Shown here piece after piece: positions 27,443-36,877 of a DNA stretch of 64,000 nt. Each line of letters starts with the position of its first letter. Position 1 is the first letter of the stretch. The translations under genes and the position numbers were made by a program. Source of the DNA: Burkholderia stabilis (lineage in GTDB: Bacteria; Pseudomonadota; Gammaproteobacteria; Burkholderiales; Burkholderiaceae); NCBI RefSeq assembly GCF_001742165.1, contig NZ_CP016443.1, forward strand, positions 1,674,001 to 1,738,000, given 5' to 3'. A model generated the notes under the pieces. That model searched no databases. It saw only the letters and a program-made list of their open reading frames with translations, and was not told where the DNA came from.

Positions 27443-29506
27443 TTAGAAATCCTTCACGAGACGCAGCGAGTCGTAGATCGCACCGTGGACGTTGTGCATC
27501 GAGATGCAATCGCCGACACGGAACAGCAGGAAGCGGCCGTTGCCGAGTTCTTCCGACAGGCACGGCTGCGGCTCGGCCGCGAACAGCGTGTGCGGATCGA
27601 TCTGGCCGCGGTTCAGCGATTCCGGCTTGAGCTTCCAGTACAGCTCGTCGTTCGGCGACGAACCGTTCTCGATCACCACCTGGTCGACGGCGCGCTCTTC
27701 CAGTTCTTCCGTGTACTCGTTGCGCAGCACGGCGATCTTCTTGCCGTCTTCTTCATAAACGCGATCGAGCATCGTGTTCGGCGTCGGGATCACGCCGAAC
27801 GCGTACAGACGTCGATAGAAGATCGGGAAAGTCGTGCCGCCGCAATCGTCGGCCACCTTCACGTCGGGCGTGACGACCTCGACCTTCGAGCCGCGGCTCG
27901 CCATGAAGTCGGCCACGCCTGCGCCCGCATGAGTGCTCACGCCGTCAAACAGCAGCACGTTCTGCTTCGGCTCGACCTTGCCGGTCAGGATGTCCCACGA
28001 GCTGACGGCCAGCCCTTCGGCCACGCCCCAGCCCGGCACCTGCCACGTGAAGCTGGAGCCGCCCGTCGCGAGCACGACGATGTCCGGCTTCTCGGCCATG
28101 ATCATCTTCTCGTCGGCGGCGACGCCCAGGCGGCGATCGACGCCCAGGCGCTTGGTTTCCATGTCGAACCAGCGGATGATCCCCGACATCTGTTCGCGCT
28201 GCGGCGCCTTCGCGGCGATCATCACCTGCCCGCCCACTTCCGCGTTCTTCTCGAACAGCACCACGTCGTGGCCGCGCAGCTTCGCGACGCGCGCCGCTTC
28301 GAGGCCTGCGGGCCCCGCGCCGACCACCACCACCTTGCGCTTCGGGCCGCGCGATTTCTCGATCACGTGCGGCATCGTCGATTCGCGCGACGTCGCGGCG
28401 TTCTGGATGCAGAGCACGTCGAGGCCGTTGTACTGGCGGTCGATGCAGTAGTTCGCGCCGACGCACTGCTTGATTTCGTCTTCGCGGCCGTCGCGGATCT
28501 TGATCACCATGTGCGGATCGGCGATCTGCGCGCGCGTCATGCCGACCAGGTCGATCATGCCGGTGGCGAGCAGGCGCTCGGCCTGGCCCGCATCGCGAAT
28601 GCTCTGCGCGTGCATCACCGGAATCTTCACGACCGACTTGATGCCGGCCGCGAGGTGCACGAACGGCTCCGGCGGCAGCGCCATCGGCGGCATGCAGTTC
28701 GCGATCGTGTTGTGCGTGTCGCCGCCGGACCCGACCACGCTCAGGTAGTCGATCAGGCCCGTCTCCGACATCGCTTGTGCGATTTCCTTCAGTGCTTCGT
28801 GGTCGAGGCCGTCCTCGTGGAATTCGTCGCCGCACATGCGCAGGCCGACGCAGAAATCCTTGCCGACCGCCTCGCGCACCGCCGTCAGCACTTCGATGCC
28901 GAAGCGCAGGCGATTCTCGAGGCTGCCGCCCCACTCGTCGGTGCGATGGTTCGAGCGCTTGCTCCAGAACTGGTCGATCAGGTGCTGGTGGGCGGCCGAG
29001 ATTTCGATGCCGTCCATGCCGGCGGCCTTCACGCGCTTCGCAGCCGCCGCGAAATCGCCGATGATGCGGCGGATTTCCTCGATCTCGATGATCTTCGCGT
29101 TGCCGCGGTGCACGGGTTCGCGCACGCCCGACGGCGACATCAGGTGCGGCCAGTGCTCGCCGTGGAACGACGAGCGGCGGCCCATGTGCGTCGCCTGGAT
29201 CATGATCTTCGCGCCGTGCTTGTGCATCGTGTCGGCGAGACGCGTGAGCGGATCGATGATCTTGTCGGTCGACAGGTTCACCGATTTCCACCAGCCCTGC
29301 GGGCTGTCGATCGACACGGGGCTCGAGCCGCCGCAGATCGCCAGGCCGACGCCACCCTTCGCCTTTTCTTCGTAGTAGCGGATATAGCGGTCGCCCGGCA
29401 GGCCGCCCGGCTCGGCATACACCTCCGCGTGCGCGGTGCTGACGATCCGGTTGCGCAGCGTCAGCTGGTTCAGCTGCATGGGTTTGAACAGGTGGGGATA
29501 ACGCAT
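27443..29506 (-). CDS. dgcA: Dimethylglycine demethylase catalytic subunit DgcA (OYE/trimethylamine dehydrogenase family)
   Basis: 687 residues. The N-terminal TIM barrel (about 1-345) is of the FMN-binding old-yellow-enzyme type (A-H-Q-H-L-I-D-Q-F-W-S substrate segment), and the C-terminal half is a nucleotide-binding flavin domain (V-V-G-A-G-P-A-G-L-E-A-A). It converts dimethylglycine to sarcosine and formaldehyde. The linker that holds the 4Fe-4S cluster in trimethylamine dehydrogenase has Cys348, Ala351, Cys354 and Cys366: the second cysteine is replaced by Ala, so the cluster would have a non-Cys ligand or be altered. It is the first gene of the dgcA-dgcB-etfA-etfB string. Confidence 0.93.
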   Translation of the reverse strand: MRYPHLFKPMQLNQLTLRNRIVSTAHAEVYAEPGGLPGDRYIRYYEEKAKGGVGLAICGGSSPVSIDSPQGWWKSVNLSTDKIIDPLTRLADTMHKHGAKIMIQATHMGRRSSFHGEHWPHLMSPSGVREPVHRGNAKIIEIEEIRRIIGDFAAAAKRVKAAGMDGIEISAAHQHLIDQFWSKRSNHRTDEWGGSLENRLRFGIEVLTAVREAVGKDFCVGLRMCGDEFHEDGLDHEALKEIAQAMSETGLIDYLSVVGSGGDTHNTIANCMPPMALPPEPFVHLAAGIKSVVKIPVMHAQSIRDAGQAERLLATGMIDLVGMTRAQIADPHMVIKIRDGREDEIKQCVGANYCIDRQYNGLDVLCIQNAATSRESTMPHVIEKSRGPKRKVVVVGAGPAGLEAARVAKLRGHDVVLFEKNAEVGGQVMIAAKAPQREQMSGIIRWFDMETKRLGVDRRLGVAADEKMIMAEKPDIVVLATGGSSFTWQVPGWGVAEGLAVSSWDILTGKVEPKQNVLLFDGVSTHAGAGVADFMASRGSKVEVVTPDVKVADDCGGTTFPIFYRRLYAFGVIPTPNTMLDRVYEEDGKKIAVLRNEYTEELEERAVDQVVIENGSSPNDELYWKLKPESLNRGQIDPHTLFAAEPQPCLSEELGNGRFLLFRVGDCISMHNVHGAIYDSLRLVKDF

Positions 29507-29574
29507 CGCTGGCGACCTCTGGCGTTCGAATGTCTCGTGTTGCGGGTGTTGTTTTGTATCGGTGAGTCAGTGCG

Positions 29575-30108
29575 TCAGTGCGCGATCGGCGACACTTCGA
29601 AGACGCAGTGGTCGTGATGCTCGGCCGCGCACTGCACTTCCTTCGAATGCGCACGCGGCGCACCGTTGCCTTCCGGCGTCGTGTCGTTGACCCAGTCCAT
29701 CGCACCGGCGAACCAGCCGGCGAACATGTAGCAAAGCTTGCCTTCCTTGCCCGGCTGCTGGAGCACGAACGACGAGTGGCGCAGCTCGATCTTCGCGCGC
29801 GCGCTGGCCGGGTCGGCCTCGATGATCGAGAACAGGCCCCAGCCGCGTTGCGAAAGACGCTTCAGGTAATGCTCGAACACCGCCATGCCGGTCAGGCCGT
29901 GCAGCTTCGCTTCCTTGTCGCACCAGTGGTAGGCGGACTTGTAGCCGGCCTTGTAGAGGATCTCGGCATAGGCTTCGACGCCGAGCGCTTCCTCGACGGC
30001 GACGTGGTTGTTCGTGAAGAAGTGACGCGGCACGTACAGCATCGGCAGCGCATCGGTAGTCCAGACGCCGGTATCGGGATCGACGTTGATCGGCAGTTGC
30101 GGTTGCAT
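29575..30108 (-). CDS. Small conserved protein of the betaine catabolism cluster (DUF5943-like)
   Basis: 177 residues, cytoplasmic, no signal peptide. It resembles the unnamed protein encoded just before dgcA in Pseudomonas clusters (V4R/DUF5943-like; a C-terminal C-A-A-E-H-H-D-H-C cluster of Cys and His could bind a metal). The ATG at 30108 with a GAG-type site upstream gives the conserved N-terminus MQPQLPI. Its position between the M19-like gene and dgcA, all on one strand, points to a role in demethylation, perhaps in folate or formaldehyde handling, but none is proved. Confidence 0.75.
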   Translation of the reverse strand: MQPQLPINVDPDTGVWTTDALPMLYVPRHFFTNNHVAVEEALGVEAYAEILYKAGYKSAYHWCDKEAKLHGLTGMAVFEHYLKRLSQRGWGLFSIIEADPASARAKIELRHSSFVLQQPGKEGKLCYMFAGWFAGAMDWVNDTTPEGNGAPRAHSKEVQCAAEHHDHCVFEVSPIAH

Positions 30109-30248
30109 CGTGGTGACTCCGTGAGGAAAAGTGGCCGCGCAGCTCGGGCGCAGGCACGACATCGTCCGCGCGCCCGCGCAGCTTGCGTGGGCACGTCCCG
30201 ATTTTTTAATGTTTGAATCGCTGGAAGCGGTCCGGCTCGACGAAGCGC

Positions 30249-31220
<972 letters not shown>

Positions 31221-31262
31221 ATCTGCCTCTCGCTCCAGTCTCTGCTCTTGTGTGGGGGTCGA

Positions 31263-32537
<1,275 letters not shown>

Positions 32538-32984
32538 AGTGCGTCCGTGACGAAGAATAAAGGGCTGCAACCGAAGCTCAAGGCCCGCCCTGCCTGGGTT
32601 TCCTGCTTGCCCGATGCAAGGCTGCCGACGGCTCTATTCTTGTCGTTCGGATTTTCGGCGGATTGATGAATTTAGACGCGTTCTTTGCCTTTTCCGCCAT
32701 GCGCGTCCGTTTTATACAAGTGACCGGTCGTGCTTTTTCGGATGACCGACAAAACCGGCCCCTGCTGTTCACCTATGGACACGCACTCCGGCAGTGCCTT
32801 CGCCGCCCGGTGGAAGTGCAGCGCGTCCCGGATACGGTGCAGTGCAGCATCGGCCTGACGCCCATACAACGTATGGAGCTAGGGTTTAGCCGTATGGCAC
32901 GCTTGTTGCGCTCGCTCCCACAATACCGCAGCCCGACCCGTGCCCCCGGGCGAAAAGCTATTAGAGATTCAAGGAACGCTCCCC
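32538..32984. promoter_or_regulatory. Divergent glyA/gbdR promoter region
   Basis: 447 bases without a gene. The right half has CCATAC at 32862 and CGTATGG at 32870 and 32891 (see separate entry). Near 32717-32757 there is a GACCGGTC palindrome and a repeated TGACCG. This region must hold the promoters of the leftward betaine block and of gbdR. Confidence 0.6.
32862..32897. repeat. CGTATGG repeats, candidate AraC-type (GbdR) site
   Basis: An inverted CCATAC-AAC-GTATGG is followed by a second CGTATGG exactly 21 bases after the first, i.e. two helical turns, the usual spacing of AraC-family half-sites. The element ends 87 bases upstream of the gbdR start. Confidence 0.45.
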
Positions 32985-34010
32985 ATGTCGCCCGACCGCA
33001 CAGCGTCGCTGTCCCACTTCGCGTTCATGCCGTTACCGAACTTCACGATGATCGCGTTCACCAATGCGATCGAGGTGCTTCGGATGGCGAACTACCTGAG
33101 CGGTCAGCCGCTCTACCGCTGGTCGGTGATCAGCCCGGACGGCGGACCGGTCACGGCGAGCAACGGCCTGACGGTCGACACGGGCCCGGCCGAATGCGTC
33201 GGGCAACCCGACATCGTGTTCGTGTGCGGCGGCGTCGACGTGCAGCGCGCGACCACGCCCGCCCATCTTTCGACGCTGCGCCGCTTCGCGCGTGCGGGCA
33301 TCCCGCTCGGCAGCCTGTGCACGGGCACCTACGCGCTCGCGAAATCGGGGTTGCTCGCGGGCTACGCCTGCGCGATCCACTGGGAGAACATGTCGGCGCT
33401 GAAGGAGGAGTTTCCGGATACGCGCTTCCTGAAGGAGCTGTTCGTGATCGACCGCGACCGCATCACGTGCACGGGCGGCGTCGCACCGCTCGACATGATG
33501 CTGAACCTGATCGCCGCGCGCGTGGGCACCGCGCGCGTCACGCAGATCGCCGAACAGTTCATCGTCGAACACGTGCGCGACACGAGCGCGCAGCAACGCA
33601 TGCCGCTCGTCGCGCGCCTCGGCTCGGCGAACAAGTCGCTGTTCGAAGTGATCGCGCTGATGGAGAACAACATCGAGGAGCCGCTGTCGCGCGAGGAGCT
33701 TGCGCGGCTCGCGAACATGTCGCAACGTCAGCTGCAGCGCCTGTTCCGCGAACACCTCGGGATGACGCCCACGCATTACTACCTGACGCTGCGGCTGCGC
33801 CGCGCGCGCGAGCTGCTTCTGCAGACCGACATGTCGATCATGCACATCACGATGGCGTGTGGCTTCCAGTCGGCGTGCCATTTCAGCAAGAGCTATCGCG
33901 ACGCATTCGGCGTCGCGCCGACGCGCGAACGACGCAAGCAGGTTGCGCCGCTCGCACCGGGTGCGGCGAGCGCTGCGCCGGCGTTTCCGGCGCATGTGCT
34001 GCATGCGTGA
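32985..34010 (+). CDS. gbdR: GbdR, AraC-type activator of betaine and dimethylglycine catabolism
   Basis: 341 residues: a DJ-1/PfpI-like N-terminal domain with G-S-L-C-T-G-T (Cys kept) and a C-terminal AraC DNA-binding domain ending in the A-C-G-F-Q-S-A-C-H-F-S-K-S-Y signature. GbdR activates gbcA, gbcB, dgcA and choline-linked genes in response to glycine betaine and dimethylglycine in Pseudomonas and Burkholderia. The ATG at 32985 with AAGGA upstream gives the family N-terminus MSPDRTASLSHFAF. The C-terminal 25 residues are an Ala/Pro-rich tail. Confidence 0.92.
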   Translation: MSPDRTASLSHFAFMPLPNFTMIAFTNAIEVLRMANYLSGQPLYRWSVISPDGGPVTASNGLTVDTGPAECVGQPDIVFVCGGVDVQRATTPAHLSTLRRFARAGIPLGSLCTGTYALAKSGLLAGYACAIHWENMSALKEEFPDTRFLKELFVIDRDRITCTGGVAPLDMMLNLIAARVGTARVTQIAEQFIVEHVRDTSAQQRMPLVARLGSANKSLFEVIALMENNIEEPLSREELARLANMSQRQLQRLFREHLGMTPTHYYLTLRLRRARELLLQTDMSIMHITMACGFQSACHFSKSYRDAFGVAPTRERRKQVAPLAPGAASAAPAFPAHVLHA

Positions 34011-34187
34011 AGCGCGCGTTGCGCGGTAACACATCATGCGGTCGTGAAGACTGATGCCGAGAGGTTGTAGAAGCACGATCGCAAACGCTACGCAGAGGTG
34101 ACAACTTTCAGCGCGATGCGTCTGAGTCACCTCACCTGACCGCATTACTGCAGCAGTACGACTCTCCGCCTTCCCGGTTCGCTCCAG
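34011..34187. other. Junction into a lower-GC island
   Basis: Directly after gbdR the base composition falls and the strong GC3 pattern is lost. No gene is seen in this 177-base stretch. It marks the left edge of a region (to about 36.65 kb) with codon use unlike its neighbours. Confidence 0.4.
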
Positions 34188-34340
34188 TCACGGGGCGTTC
34201 GCCGGGGATCGGGGCGGCGTCACGCTGAACCGCACTGCCCGTTCGAGCCTGGAATTTCCCCCGAGTAGAAACTCCGCGTCCATCACGCGATCTCGTCCGC
34301 TGTCACCCAGCGCGACGATAAGCGCAATCACGTCTGCCAT
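34188..34340 (-). CDS. Possible 50-residue ORF, remnant or small gene
   Basis: A minus-strand frame from ATG (AAGGAAA about 10 bases upstream) to TGA. The product starts MADVIALIVALGDSGRDR and reads like protein sequence, but matches no family I recognise. The frame just upstream ends in another protein-like stretch (about 34341-34420) before a stop, so this may be debris of a longer gene. Confidence 0.25.
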   Translation of the reverse strand: MADVIALIVALGDSGRDRVMDAEFLLGGNSRLERAVRFSVTPPRSPANAP

Positions 34341-34466
34341 GCGTTCGCAGTTTCCTTGGAATCACTGCGTTTCCGCCGCCGAGTGCAGTTCGAGCCGCGA
34401 TTGAAGGAACAGGTTCACGACGCCATCACCACCGCGTTGCACACGCCGTTGGCCGCGAATGATTCA

Positions 34467-34688
34467 TCAATTCGGCGAGCGAGCCCATTCCTTGCCCGTC
34501 TCAATCACCGTCGCCCCATTCCGCCGCACACGCTGAATGTCGAATCCCCAATGCGTTTCATCGGTGATCCATGAATCAACTTTCATCTTCTTGTGGACGA
34601 TGAGCGTCGACAGCAAACGATCAGGTCCGGGATTGCGGCGCACGTCTCCACGTACGTAGCGGAATTCAGCGCTCGATTGAGCACTCAT
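34467..34688 (-). CDS. Hypothetical 73-residue protein
   Basis: Minus-strand ORF with a mixed, non-repetitive composition (starts MSAQSSAEFRYVRG, ends in T-G-K-E-W-A-R-S-P-N) that looks more like a real protein than a shadow frame. No family is recognised and no signal peptide or membrane segment is seen. It lies in the low-GC island beside the PAAR module and may be a remnant. Confidence 0.35.
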   Translation of the reverse strand: MSAQSSAEFRYVRGDVRRNPGPDRLLSTLIVHKKMKVDSWITDETHWGFDIQRVRRNGATVIETGKEWARSPN

Positions 34689-35005
34689 CCTCGTTCTCCG
34701 CCTTACTGGTCGTCAATGAGTTCAATCTTCAGTTGGATTCCTAATAACAATCATACACGTCCCATATACAAACCAATCATCACCGGCGACCCTCCATAGC
34801 TCGTCCATACATGAGATGTCCGGGCCTATGACAAAAAAACACGCCACATTCCCATATTTTCTTCACTTATCGATGCCGCGTTACGCGACGGTGCAGCAGC
34901 GACACACCTCGCAGATCTTCTCGCCCGATGCAATCGATCAATACGCGATCCAAGCTCCCAATTCAGCCGATTGGGTCTTTACCAATTTCGATTGAGGAAA
35001 AGGCC

Positions 35006-35542
35006 ATGAGCAAACGAGCAGTCAGAAATGGAGACCCGACGACGACAGGCGGCGTCGTCATTGCCGTTACGTCCACGATGGTCAATCACGGCAAACAGGT
35101 CGCCCTGGATGGCGACAAGGCGACATGCGGAAATTGCGAGGGGAAATTCCTGATATTGGGCAGTGCACATCGCATGATTCACCACGGGCGATGTGTTGCT
35201 CTCGATGGTGACGTCGTACTCTGCCCATGCGGGCAAAACCGGCTAATCGCGGGTAGCGACAGCACAATTTTCTACGGGGGCGACGGCGGCCGCAATGCCA
35301 TAAATCCGTTTGCTGCGCGCTCGGCATACGCTCCCACGAGACCCGCATCCGGGTCGGGTATCAATGACGATCAGTTCGTGATCCGCGACGCGCGGACAAA
35401 GCAACTGTTAAGCAACGTGCGCTATTGGATCAAGGATCGATCCGGAGCAGTGCTTGCGTCCGGTGTGAGCGATCGGCACGGTCGTACTGCGCGTGTGCGG
35501 ACCGAAGGTGCGCAGACTTTGAAGCTTGTAATCGAGGATTGA
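35006..35542 (+). CDS. PAAR-domain protein, type VI secretion spike tip
   Basis: 178 residues. The N-terminal half (about 1-95) is a PAAR domain: R-x-G-D-P-T-T-T-G-G, V-A-L-D-G-D-K-A-T-C-G-N-C and V-A-L-D-G-D-V-V-L-C-P-C-G repeats with Cys/His that bind zinc at the tip. The C-terminal 60 residues (D-D-Q-F-V-I-R-D...Y-W-I-K-D...S-G-V-S-D-R-H-G-R-T) are a small beta domain common behind Burkholderia PAAR domains, probably an effector adaptor. The start at 35006 has GAGGAAAAGG upstream. It is 4 bases before the metallopeptidase gene, so that protein is the likely cargo. Confidence 0.88.
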   Translation: MSKRAVRNGDPTTTGGVVIAVTSTMVNHGKQVALDGDKATCGNCEGKFLILGSAHRMIHHGRCVALDGDVVLCPCGQNRLIAGSDSTIFYGGDGGRNAINPFAARSAYAPTRPASGSGINDDQFVIRDARTKQLLSNVRYWIKDRSGAVLASGVSDRHGRTARVRTEGAQTLKLVIED

Positions 35543-35546
35543 GAAG

Positions 35547-36194
35547 ATGGGGAATCAAACTACCGTTGCCGAGACAACGACAAACACCATCGAAGGATCG
35601 CTGCATTTTGCAGACGTTGACTTGCGGCCGATCTGCGAAAACATGACCAACTCGGAGTTCCGCAAGATGTTTTCTGTGGCCCAGGGGCGTGCAGTCGATC
35701 GATTGACGATCCGCATCGCGGATCTGAAAAAGTGGTCACAGAACGACAAGGATCGAGTGTTCAAGTGGTTCGGTCGAGACGATGAGAGAACGCGAATGCA
35801 CTTGCTCACCGGCTTAACTAAGGTACTTGGCGTAGTTCGAGCATTCAACGAAAACAACGTCGTTCGCAGCGGCAGTGATGGCGATCTGGCGACGGGATGC
35901 ACGCCGCATCCACGCGGGACGTCCAATGAAGCTGCTCATGTATGTGCGCCGGACACCACGACACATACGATCGCGATCAGCGCACGATTCTGCACGATGC
36001 GCCCGTGGACTGCTAATGCTGATTCTCACGTATCAACTATCATTCACGAAGCAACCCATTTCCGCGACACTATGTCGTCAACCGATGACCAATACACGAT
36101 TACCCCGTTGCTCCCCGGTTGGGGGCGATCAAATCCAGACTTGGCAATCAACAACGCCGACAGCATCGCGGGGTACGTCGTTGACATTGACTAA
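35547..36194 (+). CDS. Aspzincin (M35-like) metallopeptidase, probable type VI effector
   Basis: 215 residues, no signal peptide. The zinc motif H-E-A-T-H is at 167-171, followed by S-S-T-D-D-Q-Y-T (177-184), a degenerate form of the aspzincin G-T-x-D-x-x-Y-G motif whose Asp is the third ligand, and by N-N-A-D-S-I-A-G-Y (202-210), the usual M35 end motif. Deuterolysin/lysine-specific endopeptidase domains of this kind occur as secreted toxins. Position directly after a PAAR gene and before a signal-peptide protein suggests a type VI effector delivered to a target cell. Codon use is lower in GC than the flanking genes. Confidence 0.75.
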   Translation: MGNQTTVAETTTNTIEGSLHFADVDLRPICENMTNSEFRKMFSVAQGRAVDRLTIRIADLKKWSQNDKDRVFKWFGRDDERTRMHLLTGLTKVLGVVRAFNENNVVRSGSDGDLATGCTPHPRGTSNEAAHVCAPDTTTHTIAISARFCTMRPWTANADSHVSTIIHEATHFRDTMSSTDDQYTITPLLPGWGRSNPDLAINNADSIAGYVVDID

Positions 36195-36645
36195 ATTGCT
36201 AACTGCCGTCGCGCTCGCGTTGAGCTGCACACACACGGCATTCGCGTGCGATGGTCCGTCGAACTTGCCCGGTTGGGATTTTGATGTTCGATTCGACAGC
36301 GATTCGAGCGACCTATCTATCGCCGAATTGGCGAAGCTGTCAGTATGGTCAGCCGATATGCGCCAACGCTTTTCCATTGTCGATGCGGTTTCGGTTGTCG
36401 GTTTGGCGGAACCGACGGAGAGAGACCCGAAAGCCCTTGCTCAACGGCGTGCGGCGAATGTCAAAACCGCATTGGATCAATTTTCGGTTCGAGGCGAACG
36501 AAATTCCGTCATTGCGAGAATCTACAAATTGCCGTTTCCCGCCAGCGAGTTTGACGATACCGGGCGGCGCGTCGAGATCACGTTCGGCCCCGGGTGTCCC
36601 AATCACTGTTGCCCGAACCTAAACCCGATACCCAAGACGCACTGA
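36181..36645 (+). CDS. Secreted OmpA-like protein, possible immunity partner
   Basis: About 154 residues from a TTG start at 36181 (GGGG about 7 bases upstream; TTG at 36187 is an alternative), overlapping the end of the metallopeptidase gene by 14 bases. A signal peptide (L-T-A-V-A-L-A-L-S-C-T-H-T-A-F-A) is followed by an OmpA-C-like domain: F-D-S-D-S-S-D-L, then D-P-K-A-L-A-Q-R-R-A-A-N-V-K and the late G-R-R-V-E-I strand. The tail has a C-P-N-H-C-C-P-N cluster. Coupling to the effector gene and periplasmic location fit an immunity protein, but an OmpA-fold immunity protein would be unusual, so the role is open. Confidence 0.65.
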   Translation: MTLTKLLTAVALALSCTHTAFACDGPSNLPGWDFDVRFDSDSSDLSIAELAKLSVWSADMRQRFSIVDAVSVVGLAEPTERDPKALAQRRAANVKTALDQFSVRGERNSVIARIYKLPFPASEFDDTGRRVEITFGPGCPNHCCPNLNPIPKTH

Positions 36646-36661
36646 CGTTACACAAAGCAGA

Positions 36662-36690
36662 CCGGCCCGCGCAAGGCGGGCCGTCTTCTT
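36662..36690 (+). terminator. Probable terminator after the PAAR module
   Basis: GGCCCGC/GCGGGCC stem with a 5-base loop followed by GTCTTCTTC, 18 bases after the OmpA-like stop. Confidence 0.6.
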
Positions 36691-36877
36691 CCTGCCGTTC
36701 CAGCGCCTTCTCACACGTCTTTCCTCGCCCCGTCAGCGTGGCTCCCAGGATCGACGGAATGCGCGCCCGTCGGTTTCGCGAACTATCGCGATACCGGAAT
36801 CTGCGACGTATCAGTGATCGCAGCAACAATAGGGCCGACACTATGCCAAGGCACTGACGGCCGCTTCCAGTTCTCGC

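Noticed and set aside
25439..29617. 1392-codon plus-strand open frame over dgcB and dgcA
   Set aside because: Antisense shadow; composition is Arg/His/Ala-rich without domains, while the minus strand holds clear Fe-S and flavin proteins.
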